Source: G963708325 sp963708325
Lineage (GTDB): Bacteria > Actinomycetota > Thermoleophilia > Solirubrobacterales > 70-9
DNA length: 64,000 nt
Direction: 5' to 3'
Assembly: GCA_963708325.1 (NCBI GenBank)
Contig: OY970203.1
Coordinates: forward strand, 2,418,001-2,482,000
Numbering within the stretch: position 1 is the first letter of the stretch; each line of letters begins with the position of its first letter. The position numbers were made by a program, and so were the translations under genes. Under the pieces are notes generated by a model, which worked only from the letters and a program-made list of their open reading frames with translations, searched no databases and was not told the DNA's origin. Shown piece after piece: positions 33,578-43,315 of this stretch.

Positions 33578-34567
33578 ATGCCGCCCGAGATCAAGCCCGC
33601 CTACCTGGTCCACGGCACCGACCAGGCGAAGATCGACGCCACGCGCGCCCGTCTGCGCGCCCGCGCTTCGCGGGAGGGCGGCGCCGGCGCGCTCGAGGTG
33701 TTCGAGCCCGCCGAGGGCCGCGCCGGCCCCGAAGCCGGCGCACTGTGCGCCGCGATCCCGGCGATGTCGCTGACGGCCTCGCGTCGCTACCTGCTGGCCG
33801 ACGGGGTGGAGCGCTGGAAGGCCGCCGAGGTGACCGCCGTCACGGACGCGCTGGGGTCCCTGCCCGACGACGTCACGGTGGTACTGATCGCACGGGGCAA
33901 GGCTCCGGCGAAGCTGGCACCGGCAGTGAAGTCCTGCGGCGGCGAGGTGCTCGCCTACGATGCGCCCAGGGAGCGCGACCTGCCGCGCAAGCTCGTCGCC
34001 GACGCCGCCGAGCGCGGTTTCCGGCTCGACCCGGCCGCGGCGCGCACGCTCGTCGAGCGGATGGGTACCGGCACGGTTCGCCTCGCCAACGAGCTCGACC
34101 GCCTGGCGCTGTGGGCCGGCGAGGGCGGCGAGGTCCGCGCAGAGGACCTCGAGGCGATGGTGGCCGACACGTCGGAGACCGCGATCTGGACGCTCTCCGA
34201 CGCCCTGATCGCCGGCAGCGCGGCGGGCGCTCTCGCCGTCGCCGAGCGGCTGGACGCCCAGGGCGAGAGCGTCACCGGGATCGTCTACGGGGTGGGGGGC
34301 CGGCTGCGCCAGGCGCTTCGCGCTCTCGCCGCCCTGGAATCGGGACGGTCGCCCAAGCAGGTGGAGTCCGAGCTGGGGATCCATCCCTACGCGGCGAAGA
34401 TGCTCGTGCGTCAGGTTCGCGACGCCGACGAGACGTCGCTTCGCGGCGCGATCGCGTCGCTCGCCGATCTCGAGTGGTGGTGTCGCGGCGGCTCGGACTA
34501 CGACGAGCGCGTCGCCGCGACGCTGGCGCTCCGTCGCGCCGCCGGCGCCGGTGTGGATGCCGCCTAG
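33578..34567 (+). CDS. holA: DNA polymerase III delta subunit (clamp loader)
   Basis: 329 residues. The HolA pattern is present: AYLVHGTDQAKIDATRARLR, then a degenerate AAA+ fold with RRYLLADGVERWKAAEV and VTVVLIARGKAPAKLAPAVK, and the C-terminal collar region IWTLSDALIAGSAAGALAVA. It opens the beta clamp for loading on DNA. Its stop overlaps that of the convergent rpsT by 4 bp. Confidence 0.9.
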   Translation: MPPEIKPAYLVHGTDQAKIDATRARLRARASREGGAGALEVFEPAEGRAGPEAGALCAAIPAMSLTASRRYLLADGVERWKAAEVTAVTDALGSLPDDVTVVLIARGKAPAKLAPAVKSCGGEVLAYDAPRERDLPRKLVADAAERGFRLDPAAARTLVERMGTGTVRLANELDRLALWAGEGGEVRAEDLEAMVADTSETAIWTLSDALIAGSAAGALAVAERLDAQGESVTGIVYGVGGRLRQALRALAALESGRSPKQVESELGIHPYAAKMLVRQVRDADETSLRGAIASLADLEWWCRGGSDYDERVAATLALRRAAGAGVDAA

Positions 34568-34827
34568 GCGGCGCCGGCGCGCAGGCGCGCCGCCCGCGCC
34601 TTCTTGCGGGCGCCGTTGTTGGCGTGCAGGGCGCCCTTCTGCACGGCCTTGTCGATCTGCGAGATGAGCGCGCGATGCTCGGCGTCGATCGCCCCGCCGT
34701 CGCCGCCGGAGACCGCCGCCTCGAGACGGCGAAAGCGCGTCCTGACGGCGCTCGTCATGCGCCGGTTTTCGAGCCGCTCGCGCTCGGTGCGGTGGATCCG
34801 CTTCTTCTGTGAGGCGATGTTTGCCAT
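34564..34827 (-). CDS. rpsT: 30S ribosomal protein bS20
   Basis: 87 residues from MANIASQKKRIHRTERERLE, with the helical bundle pattern NRRMTSAVRTRFRRLEAA and QIDKAVQKGALHANNGARKK. It binds 16S rRNA early in assembly. ATG 34827 is chosen by homology. A TATAGT hexamer on the minus strand (34859-34864) gives a leader of about 25 nt. Confidence 0.95.
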   Translation of the reverse strand: MANIASQKKRIHRTERERLENRRMTSAVRTRFRRLEAAVSGGDGGAIDAEHRALISQIDKAVQKGALHANNGARKKARAARLRAGAA

Positions 34828-34858
34828 CTGCCGGACGCCCGCCTGCGGGCGGCGGCTG

Positions 34859-34866
34859 ACTATAGC
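34859..34866. promoter_or_regulatory. Shared divergent -10 element of rpsT and murJ
   Basis: ACTATAGC reads TATAGC on the plus strand (34861-34866, 11 nt before ATG 34878) and TATAGT on the minus strand (34859-34864). The two genes thus use overlapping -10 boxes, coupling or making exclusive the transcription of a ribosomal protein and the lipid II flippase. Confidence 0.45.
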
Positions 34867-34877
34867 GGCGACATCCA

Positions 34878-36560
34878 ATGGGTGAGCGATTCGACCCCGA
34901 TGTGCCCGCCGGGGACGCCGGCGCGGACCTTCCGCGGCTGGAGCCCGACAGCGGCATGCTGGAGCCGCTCACCGGGCCGATGGAGCCGGAGGAGGCGCCG
35001 CCGCGCTCGGGCCGCCTCGCCCGCTCCACCGCCTTCTTCTCGTTTGCCACCGGGCTGTCGCGGATCGCCGGACTGGTGCGCGAGATCGTCGCAGCCAGCT
35101 ACTTCGGCGTGAAGGGGCCGATGTCGGCGTTCACGATCGCCTTCCAGGTGCCGAACCTGGTGCGGAGCCTGTTCGCGGACGCGGCGATCCAGGCGGCGTT
35201 CGTCCCGGTCTTCACCGAGCTGCTGGAGAAGGGCGAGAGGCGCGAGGCCTTCCGGCTCGCAGCCACCCTGCTGTTCCTCGTCACCCTGATCCTCGGCGCG
35301 ATCACGGCGCTTTTCATCCTGCTCGCGCCCGTGATCATGCCGATCTTCGCGCCCGGCTTCCACGGCCACGTCGAGGACCTGACGATCGCGCTCTCGCGTC
35401 TGCTGTTCCCGATCCTGATCCTGCTCGGCACGACCGGGATCGTCGTCGGGATCCTGAACAGCTACGACCGCTTCGGCGCCTTTGCGATCTCGCCGCTCTT
35501 CTGGAACATCGCGATCATCGCCGTGCTCGTCGGGCTCGCCCCGGCATTCCCCTCGGACAAGCGGATCTACGCCTATGCGATCGGCGTCCTGGTCGGCACG
35601 GTGATCCAGCTGCTGATCCCGGCGTGGGACCTTCGCAACACGCCGTTTCGCTTCCACTGGTCGTTCCACTGGCGGGACCCCCAGGTGCGCCGGGTGCTGC
35701 TGCTGATGCTGCCGGTGACGATCAGCCTCGGGCTGATCAACTTCAACCTGCTCGTCAACAGCTTCTTCGGCACGCTCGTCTCGGACCGCGCCCCGGCGGC
35801 GATGGACAAGGCGTTCCGTATCTACATGCTGCCCCAGGGGATCTTCTCGGTGGCCGTCGCGACGGTGCTGTTCCCGACCCTGGCGCGGTTCGCCGCCCGC
35901 CGCGCCTACGGGGACCTGCGGGCGACGATGGCGAACGGGATGCGGCAGATCGTGCTGCTGCTGGTCCCCGCCGCCGCCGCCACCCTGGTCCTGGCGGTGC
36001 CGATCATCCGCCTCGTCTACCAGCGCGGCGAATTCGACGCCTCGCAGACCGACCTGGTCGCGACGGCGCTGTTCTGGTTCTCGTTCTCGCTGCCGTTCAA
36101 CGGCCTCTTCCTGCTGCTCAGCCGGACCTTCTTCAGCCTCCAGCGGCCCTGGATCCCGTCCGCGATCGCGGCCGGGAACCTGGCGGTGACGGCCCTGGCC
36201 GCGCTCGCCCTCTACGGGCCCTTCGGCGTCGGCGGCATCGTCGCCTCTACGGTGATCGCCACCGCGGCGAGCGTCGCGGCCCAGGTGGTGATCCTGCGGC
36301 GCCAGCTCGGCGGGCTGGAGCTCACCCGGCTGCTTTGGACGAGCACCCGTGTGCTCGCCGCCTCCGCCGTTCTGGCGGGCGTCACGTACGCCGTCTGGCT
36401 CGGCCTCGATCACGCCTTCGGGCGCAGTCTCGCCGCCCAGGCGATCTCGGTCGGTGGCGGGCTCGCCGCCGGGGCGCTCGTCTACGCGCTCGCCGTGTGG
36501 GTGATGCGGATCCCCGAGGCGGCGCAGATCGCCCGTCTGCTGCGCCGCCGCGGGACCTGA
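34878..36560 (+). CDS. murJ: MurJ/MviN-family lipid II flippase
   Basis: 560 residues with about 14 transmembrane helices after a 45-residue acidic, Pro-rich N-terminal tail. Family motifs: FFSFATGLSRIAGLVREIVA, FQVPNLVRSLFADAAIQAAF, FVPVFTELLEKGE, GTTGIVVGILNSYDRFGAFA and YQRGEFDASQTDL. It moves the peptidoglycan precursor across the membrane. There is no kinase-like cytoplasmic domain as in mycobacterial MviN. Confidence 0.92.
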   Translation: MGERFDPDVPAGDAGADLPRLEPDSGMLEPLTGPMEPEEAPPRSGRLARSTAFFSFATGLSRIAGLVREIVAASYFGVKGPMSAFTIAFQVPNLVRSLFADAAIQAAFVPVFTELLEKGERREAFRLAATLLFLVTLILGAITALFILLAPVIMPIFAPGFHGHVEDLTIALSRLLFPILILLGTTGIVVGILNSYDRFGAFAISPLFWNIAIIAVLVGLAPAFPSDKRIYAYAIGVLVGTVIQLLIPAWDLRNTPFRFHWSFHWRDPQVRRVLLLMLPVTISLGLINFNLLVNSFFGTLVSDRAPAAMDKAFRIYMLPQGIFSVAVATVLFPTLARFAARRAYGDLRATMANGMRQIVLLLVPAAAATLVLAVPIIRLVYQRGEFDASQTDLVATALFWFSFSLPFNGLFLLLSRTFFSLQRPWIPSAIAAGNLAVTALAALALYGPFGVGGIVASTVIATAASVAAQVVILRRQLGGLELTRLLWTSTRVLAASAVLAGVTYAVWLGLDHAFGRSLAAQAISVGGGLAAGALVYALAVWVMRIPEAAQIARLLRRRGT

Positions 36561-36586
36561 GCGCCTCGGCGATACTGCGTCGAGCG

Positions 36587-36985
36587 ATGTCGCAGGAGGA
36601 GATCGCACGGCTGCGCGAGGCCTATGCCGCACTCACCAGCGGAGACCTCCAGCCGATCCTCGCCCTTTGCGACGAGAACATTGAGGTCGTTGAGCCCGAT
36701 GAGATTCCCGACGCGACGACCTATCGCGGCCGAGATGGCGTCGTTGCCGTCCTCGACAAGCTGCGCGATGCCTTCCCGGACCTGCGCTTCGAGCCATTTC
36801 GCTTTGCCGCCTCCGATGATCGGGTGTTCGTCTCGCTTCGGTGGGGGGAACAGGGGCGGGCAGTGGCGCCCCGGTCGAGGTCGATCTCTTTCACGTCTGG
36901 GCGTTCAGGGGGCAGACCGCTGTTCCGGGTGCAGGCATTCCTCAACCGGCAACAGGCTCTCGATGCCGCCGGGCTGTCGGAGTAG
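36587..36985 (+). CDS. SnoaL-like (NTF2-fold) protein with two compensating frameshifts
   Basis: 132 codons from MSQEEIARLREAYAALTSGD. The NTF2/SnoaL pattern is clear: ILALCDENIEVVEPDEI, YRGRDGVVAVLDKLRDAFPD. From about 36855 to 36915 the frame is nonsensical (RSRSISFTSGRSGG), whereas the -1 frame gives the expected GAPVEVDLFHVWAFRGQT; the original frame returns as FRVQAFLNRQQALDAAGL. Two opposite indels about 60 bp apart explain this, by mutation or by read error. Function unknown; such folds are enzymes or binding proteins. GATACT at 36571-36576 is a possible -10. Confidence 0.75.
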   Translation: MSQEEIARLREAYAALTSGDLQPILALCDENIEVVEPDEIPDATTYRGRDGVVAVLDKLRDAFPDLRFEPFRFAASDDRVFVSLRWGEQGRAVAPRSRSISFTSGRSGGRPLFRVQAFLNRQQALDAAGLSE

Positions 36986-36997
36986 CGCTTGCGGCGA

Positions 36998-37003
36998 GAT
37001 AAT
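36998..37003 (+). promoter_or_regulatory. -10 hexamer GATAAT before the VOC gene, leaderless type
   Basis: GATAAT ends 9 nt before ATG 37013, supporting that ATG over the TTG at 36989. Confidence 0.4.
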
Positions 37004-37012
37004 GCGCGGGCG

Positions 37013-37462
37013 ATGCCGCCGCCAATACACCACGTCGATCTCGCGGTCGCCGACGTTGAGCGGTCACTCGCCTTCTACCTCGCCCTGCTGGGGCCGCTCG
37101 GATGGGTCGAGGAGATCAGGTATCCGACCTACAGAGGCACGGAGGAGGTCGTCTACCTTGCGCGACCAGGAGCAATCCGTGACGGTGGTCTCGGCCTGCG
37201 TCCAGCCGACGGTGGCACTCACAGCTACTACAACGTCGGCATCGAGCACTTCGCGTTCGAGGTTGACGGACGCGAGGAGGTCGATGAGGCGCACGCACGC
37301 TGCCTCGCGAGCGGCGCAAAGGTTCACTTCCCGCCGGAGGAGGATCGCGACGAGCCGGGCTACTACGCGTTCTTCGCCTTCGACCCGGACGGGATTCGAG
37401 TCGAAGTGTTCTGCTGGGAGCGCGGAACGACCGCCCTCGAAGCCGCCGGGCTGTCGGAGTAG
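37013..37462 (+). CDS. Glyoxalase/VOC-superfamily protein
   Basis: 149 residues. Two beta-alpha-beta-beta-beta units: PIHHVDLAVADVERSLAFYL with a metal-ligand His, a middle NVGIEHFAFEVDGREEVDEA, and a C-terminal FFAFDPDGIRVEVFCWERG with the Glu ligand. This is the pattern of vicinal-oxygen-chelate enzymes such as lyases, thiol transferases and dioxygenases; the reaction is unknown. The last 21 bases are identical to those ending the preceding gene. Confidence 0.85.
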   Translation: MPPPIHHVDLAVADVERSLAFYLALLGPLGWVEEIRYPTYRGTEEVVYLARPGAIRDGGLGLRPADGGTHSYYNVGIEHFAFEVDGREEVDEAHARCLASGAKVHFPPEEDRDEPGYYAFFAFDPDGIRVEVFCWERGTTALEAAGLSE

Positions 37463-37500
37463 GCGAGTGGATCGATGAATGAGCCGAGAAAGGAGTCCAG

Positions 37501-37794
37501 ATGAGCGAAGAGCGGCGCACAACCCCCGAGGAGGCGCGGCGGGTGGGCGACCAGATCGGCGTCGACTGGGACCGCTTCGACCTGGAGCAGTTCCGGGCCG
37601 GGATGGACGTCGAGTACGAGCACGGCAGCCACGACCCCCAGACCGACGTCACCGGGGACGATCCCGTCTCGACGGGCAAGATCGCGCTCGCTCACATGAA
37701 GGAGTTCCCCGACTACTACGAGCGCCTGCAGCGCATGGAGCGGGAGGCGGAGGAGGAGCGGGACGCGGGTGGCGGTGGCGGCGATCAGGCCTGA
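37501..37794 (+). CDS. DUF5661-family small acidic protein
   Basis: 97 residues. IGVDWDRFDLEQFRAGMDVE, YEHGSHDPQTDVTGDDP and STGKIALAHMKEFPDYYERL are the pattern I associate with DUF5661. The C-terminal tail is Glu/Arg then Gly-rich. Found alone in many bacteria without a known role. GAGAAAGGAG lies close upstream of the ATG as Shine-Dalgarno. Confidence 0.8.
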   Translation: MSEERRTTPEEARRVGDQIGVDWDRFDLEQFRAGMDVEYEHGSHDPQTDVTGDDPVSTGKIALAHMKEFPDYYERLQRMEREAEEERDAGGGGGDQA

Positions 37795-37811
37795 ACCGAG
37801 ATAGCGCCCGC

Positions 37812-37817
37812 CATACT
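37812..37817 (+). promoter_or_regulatory. -10-like CATACT of lepA, leaderless type
   Basis: CATACT ends 8 nt before ATG 37826; no Shine-Dalgarno is seen. Confidence 0.4.
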
Positions 37818-37825
37818 GGCGGCGA

Positions 37826-39615
<1,790 letters not shown>

Positions 39616-39619
<4 letters not shown>

Positions 39620-40053
39620 GCGCGGAGGAAAACGTCCGGCTCGCCCAGAGGGGATTCGACGCCTTCAACGGCGGGGACGTCGACGCCGTCCTCGCCATGC
39701 TCGATCCCGAGGTCGAGGTGTATTCCGATCCCGGGTTCCTCAACTCGGGTTATTCCTACGGCCGCGACGGGTACCTGCGCTGGGTCGGCGAATGGCTCGA
39801 GGCGTGGGAGGAGTTCGTGATCGAGGTGATCGAGATCGAAGCCGTCGGCGACGACCACGTGGTCTCCGTGGTCCACCAGCGCGGTCGTGGCAGGGGCGGC
39901 ATCGAGGTGGAGCAGGACGTCGCCTTCATGTGGGAAGTCCGCGACGGCCGCGCCGTGCGGCTGCATCTCTATCCCGATCGCGCCGCCGCCCTGGCCGCCG
40001 TGCGCGAGCAAAGCCGCACGAGCGAACCCGCCGACGCCGAAAAACCCCAATAG
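39616..40053 (+). CDS. SnoaL-like (NTF2-fold) protein
   Basis: 145 residues: VRLAQRGFDAFNGGDVDAVL, AMLDPEVEVYSDPGF, YGRDGYLRWVGEWLEAWEEF and VVSVVHQRGRGRGGIEVEQD fit a polyketide-cyclase/limonene-epoxide-hydrolase-like barrel. The role is unknown. Coupled to lepA by a 4-bp overlap. It is a relative of the protein at 36587, so two family members flank lepA. Confidence 0.85.
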
Positions 40054-40121
40054 TGGGGTTGCCGGGCGACGTCGCATCCGATATTCAATCGGTCGGGCAT
40101 TGCCCGGGCCGACAGTCGGCC
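40043..40121. repeat. Series of inverted repeats in the 226-bp gap after the SnoaL gene
   Basis: AACCCC (40043-40048)/GGGGTT (40055-40060) encloses the SnoaL stop codon. CCGAT (40078-40082)/ATCGG (40088-40092) follows, then GGCCGAC-A-GTCGGCC at 40107-40121. With the terminator at 40173 they make a densely structured intergenic region. Confidence 0.45.
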
Positions 40122-40172
40122 TGTAGGCCCAGGCCGCCGGCGCCATTGGCGTGCCGGAGGCCACCAAAGTGC

Positions 40173-40205
40173 GAGGGGGTCCTAGCGGACCCCCTCGACG
40201 TTTCC
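40173..40205 (+). terminator. Rho-independent terminator
   Basis: GAGGGGGTCC (40173-40182) pairs perfectly with GGACCCCCTC (40187-40196) around a TAGC loop, followed by GACGTTT. It ends the lepA-SnoaL transcript, or a small RNA from the structured gap. Confidence 0.75.
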
Positions 40206-40262
40206 ATATGGCGCGTTTGTCCCTCGTGCCGGGACACATGCGCCACTCCTAGGCGGCATCAT

Positions 40263-40268
40263 TAGAAT
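40263..40268 (+). promoter_or_regulatory. -10 hexamer TAGAAT of the MaoC operon, leaderless type
   Basis: TAGAAT ends 11 nt before ATG 40280; no Shine-Dalgarno is present. Confidence 0.5.
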
Positions 40269-40279
40269 CGCCGCCCGCG

Positions 40280-40720
40280 ATGGCAGTGAACAAGGACCTG
40301 ATCGGCAAGCAGTGGCCCGCCTTCGAGTACGAGGTCGGCCGCGAGAAGATCCGCGAGTACGCGCACGCGGTGGGGGAGACCAACCCCGTCCATCACGAAC
40401 CCGACGCCGCTCGTGCCGCCGGGTTCCGCGGCGTGGTGGCGCCGCCGATGTTCTGCGTCGTCTACAGCGCCGGTGCCATGGCACCGGCCATCCTCGATCC
40501 CGAGGTCGGCATGAACCTGGCGGCGATGGTGCATGGCGGCCAGGTGTTCGAGTGGGGCGAGCCGGTCTGCGCCGGTGACGTGATCACCACCCAGGGCGAG
40601 CTCGTCGACGCCTACGAGAAGGACGGCAAGGAGTTCTTCGTGTTCGAGTCGAACTCGACCAACCAGGACGGCGAGCCGACGGTGAAGGCGACCTGGACCA
40701 ACATCGTCAGGACGGGGTAG
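40280..40720 (+). CDS. MaoC-type dehydratase subunit, HadA/HadC-like
   Basis: 146 residues with the non-catalytic-type hot-dog fold of mycobacterial HadA/HadC: IGKQWPAFEYEVGREKIREY, AVGETNPVHHEPDAARAAGF, VVAPPMFCVVYS and VHGGQVFEWGEPVCAGDVIT. In mycobacteria such proteins pair with HadB to dehydrate 3-hydroxyacyl-ACP in fatty acid elongation. The partner is encoded 7 nt downstream. Confidence 0.88.
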   Translation: MAVNKDLIGKQWPAFEYEVGREKIREYAHAVGETNPVHHEPDAARAAGFRGVVAPPMFCVVYSAGAMAPAILDPEVGMNLAAMVHGGQVFEWGEPVCAGDVITTQGELVDAYEKDGKEFFVFESNSTNQDGEPTVKATWTNIVRTG

Positions 40721-40727
40721 GAGCGTC

Positions 40728-41120
40728 GTGGCCGAGTTGGAGCGGGGCGACGAGCTGGAAGCGCTGCGGGTGACCCCCGACAAGTACCTGCCGCACCGCT
40801 ACGCGGGCGCCTCCGGGGACTTCAACCCGATCCACATCGATCCGGAGTTCGCCAAGGCCGTGGGCCTGCCCGGCAACATCCTCCACGGCCTCTACACGAT
40901 GGCGCAGGTGGCCCGGGCCCACACCGACGCGGCCGGCGACCCGCGAGCGCTGCGGCGCCTGTCGGTGCAGTTCCGTGGCATGGGCTTCCCCGAGCAGGAG
41001 ATCACCGTCACGGCCAGCGTGACGGAGGCCTCTGACGGCCGCGTCGTCACCGACACCGTCGCCGAGCAGGGCGGAAACGAGATCATCCGCAACGCGGAGG
41101 CCGAGCTGCGGCTCGACTGA
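40728..41120 (+). CDS. MaoC-type dehydratase, HadB-like catalytic subunit
   Basis: 130 residues. The hydratase motif with catalytic Asp and His is ASGDFNPIHIDPEFAKAVGL, followed by GNILHGLYTMAQVARA. RRLSVQFRGMGFPEQEITV is the second strand set. Together with the preceding subunit it should form a (3R)-hydroxyacyl-ACP dehydratase. The GTG start has a GGAG 4 nt away. Confidence 0.9.
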   Translation: MAELERGDELEALRVTPDKYLPHRYAGASGDFNPIHIDPEFAKAVGLPGNILHGLYTMAQVARAHTDAAGDPRALRRLSVQFRGMGFPEQEITVTASVTEASDGRVVTDTVAEQGGNEIIRNAEAELRLD

Positions 41121-41140
41121 GTCCGGCCGGAGGCCCGGCC

Positions 41141-41146
41141 TACAAT
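41141..41146 (+). promoter_or_regulatory. -10 hexamer TACAAT of hrcA, leaderless type
   Basis: TACAAT ends 6 nt before ATG 41153. No CIRCE palindrome is seen in front of it. Confidence 0.5.
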
Positions 41147-41152
41147 CGCAGC

Positions 41153-42184
41153 ATGCTCAACGAGCGCCAACGGGAGGTCCTGCGCGCCGTCGTGGGCGCC
41201 TACGTGGAGTCGGGTCGTCCCGTCGGGTCGAAGGCGATCGCCGCGCGGCCGGGGGTCGAGTGGAGCGCCTCCACCGTCCGCGCCGAGCTCGCCGCGCTGG
41301 AGCGCGAGGGCTATCTGACCCATCCCCACACCTCGGCCGGGCGCGTGCCGACCGACGCCGGCTACCGCTTCTACGCCGAGGGCCTGCTTGCCGCCCAGGA
41401 GCGCCTGCCGCCGGCGGCCCCGCACGCCGAGCTGGAGCTGACGCGCATGCGGCGCGAGGTCGACGAGGCGATGCGCGAGACGACGACGGCGCTGTCGCGG
41501 GTGACAGACCTCGTCGCCCTGGTGACGGCGCCGCCCCTGCAGACGGCGACGATCCATCGGATCGAGGTGCTGCTGCTGCAGCCGCACGTGGTGATGGTGG
41601 TCGTGATCACCTCGACGGGCGCCGTCGCCAAACGGGTGTTCACGTTCGATCGCGCCGTCGACCCGGGGCTGGCGGCGTGGGCGGCGAGCTACCTGAACGA
41701 GCGCCTGGCGGGAATGGGCCTGGGGGCCCGGATGATCGCCGGCAAGCTGCGCGACCCCGGCCTCGACCGTAGCGAGGCGGGCTTCCTCGCGGACCTGGCG
41801 CCGGCGTTCACCGAGCTGGAGGAGACCGCCGAGGAGACGCTCTACGTGGACGGCGCCGCGCGGCTGCTCTCGGAGGAGCGCTTCTCCGACCTGCCCCACG
41901 TCGAGGAGCTGATGCGCACGCTGGAGCGCCGGGTGAGCCTGCTGCGGGTGCTTCGCTCCGCGCTCGACGAGCGCTCCGTGTTCCTCTGGATCGGCGGCGA
42001 GAACCCGCAGCCCGAGTTGCGCTCGGTCAGCGTCGTCGGCGCCAACTATGGGCTCGGCTATCGCAACCTCGGCGCCGTCGGGGTGATCGGCCCGTTGCGG
42101 ATGGACTACGCCACCGCGATCGCGTCGGTTCGCGAGGCGGCCGGCGAGCTGTCGCGGTTCTTCGAGGCCGTCTACGAGGGCTGA
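41153..42184 (+). CDS. hrcA: Heat-inducible transcription repressor HrcA
   Basis: 343 residues. The N-terminal winged helix is LNERQREVLRAVVGAYVESG, PVGSKAIAARPGVEWSASTV, RAELAALEREGYLTHPHTSA, GRVPTDAGYRFY. The C-terminal GAF-like part has FLWIGGENPQPELRSVSVVG and GAVGVIGPLRMDYATAIASV. It represses chaperone genes by binding CIRCE. I do not see a CIRCE in this window, so its targets (groESL, dnaK) lie elsewhere. It is followed by dnaJ after 6 nt. Confidence 0.95.
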   Translation: MLNERQREVLRAVVGAYVESGRPVGSKAIAARPGVEWSASTVRAELAALEREGYLTHPHTSAGRVPTDAGYRFYAEGLLAAQERLPPAAPHAELELTRMRREVDEAMRETTTALSRVTDLVALVTAPPLQTATIHRIEVLLLQPHVVMVVVITSTGAVAKRVFTFDRAVDPGLAAWAASYLNERLAGMGLGARMIAGKLRDPGLDRSEAGFLADLAPAFTELEETAEETLYVDGAARLLSEERFSDLPHVEELMRTLERRVSLLRVLRSALDERSVFLWIGGENPQPELRSVSVVGANYGLGYRNLGAVGVIGPLRMDYATAIASVREAAGELSRFFEAVYEG

Positions 42185-42190
42185 GCGGCC

Positions 42191-43315
42191 GTGCCGCGCG
42201 ACTACTACGAGGTGCTGGGCGTCTCGCGAGGCGCCTCCGACGCCGAGGTCAAGAAGTCGTTCCGTCGCCTCGCCCGCGAGCTTCACCCCGACGTCAATGC
42301 CCACGACCCCGACGCCGAGGAGAAGTTCAAGGAGGCCGCCGAGGCCTACGAGGTGCTGTCCGACCCCGAGCGGCGCCGCACCTACGACGCCTTCGGCCAC
42401 GAGGGCCTGCGCTCCGGCGGCTGGGCACCGCGCAGCGCCGGGGTCAGCTTCGAGGACATCTTCGGCGCGATCTTCGGCGGAGGCGCTTTCGGCGGCGACA
42501 TCTTCGGCTTCGGCGGGGGCCCGTCGAGCGGCGGCGACGTCGCCGCGACGGTGGAGGTCACTCTCGACGACGTCCTCGCCGGCGCCCGCCGCGAGGTCGC
42601 CTTCGAGGCGGTCTCGCTGTGCGAGCGCTGCCGCGGCAACGGCGCCGAGCCCGGCACGCCGATCCGCACCTGCGACCGCTGCGACGGCAGCGGCCAGCTG
42701 CGGGCGGTGACGCGCACCGTGTTCGGCCAGATGGTGCGGGCCACGATCTGCGACCGCTGCGGCGGCGACGGCCGCGTCGCCGAGACCCCATGCCGGGAGT
42801 GCTCGGGCCGCGGCCGCGTGGTCGCCAGCCGCACCTGGGAGGTGGACGTGCCGGCCGGGATCGAGTCCGGGCAGCGCATCCGGATCGCCGGCGCCGGCCA
42901 CGCCGGTGAGGTCGGGGGTGGCCCCGGCAGCCTCTACGTCGAGGTGCGCGTCGCCCCGGACGAGCGCTTCGAGCGCGACGGCGACGACCTCGTCAGCATC
43001 GTGGACGTGCCCGCGACGCGGGCGATGCTCGGCACGGTGGTGCCGGTCGCGACGCTGGACGGCGAGCGGGAGGTGGAGGTGCCGGCGGGTACCCGCAGCG
43101 GCGACGTGACCGTGCTCGGCGGGCTCGGCCTGCCGGGCCTTCGCAGCGCCCGTCGCGGCGACCAGCGGGTGGTCTTCAACGTGATCGTGCCCGCCAATCT
43201 CACCGACGAGCAGCGCCGGATCGCCGAGCAGCTCGACGCGACGATCACCGAGGACAACCTGCGGCGCGACGAGGGGGAGGGCTTCTTCTCCCGCGTTCGC
43301 CGCGCCTTCGGTTGA
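42191..43315 (+). CDS. dnaJ: Chaperone protein DnaJ
   Basis: 374 residues, full type I layout. The J domain has HPD (RRLARELHPDVNAHDPDAEE). A Gly/Phe region (GAIFGGGAFGGDIFGFGGG) is followed by four zinc repeats CERCRGNG, CDRCDGSG, CDRCGGDG and CRECSGRG, then C-terminal substrate domains. It stimulates DnaK. The GTG start follows hrcA; its stop overlaps prmA (TTGA). Confidence 0.96.
   Translation: MPRDYYEVLGVSRGASDAEVKKSFRRLARELHPDVNAHDPDAEEKFKEAAEAYEVLSDPERRRTYDAFGHEGLRSGGWAPRSAGVSFEDIFGAIFGGGAFGGDIFGFGGGPSSGGDVAATVEVTLDDVLAGARREVAFEAVSLCERCRGNGAEPGTPIRTCDRCDGSGQLRAVTRTVFGQMVRATICDRCGGDGRVAETPCRECSGRGRVVASRTWEVDVPAGIESGQRIRIAGAGHAGEVGGGPGSLYVEVRVAPDERFERDGDDLVSIVDVPATRAMLGTVVPVATLDGEREVEVPAGTRSGDVTVLGGLGLPGLRSARRGDQRVVFNVIVPANLTDEQRRIAEQLDATITEDNLRRDEGEGFFSRVRRAFG

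Noticed and set aside
30724..33594. A 956-codon open frame on the minus strand opposite comEA-comEC
   Set aside because: Shadow of comEC; His/Arg/Gly-rich with no recognisable fold.
36624..37478. An alternative plus-strand frame covering the SnoaL-like and VOC genes
   Set aside because: Only the short segment around 36855-36915 makes sense in a shifted frame, and that is explained by indels in the SnoaL-like gene. The rest is Ser/Arg-rich shadow.
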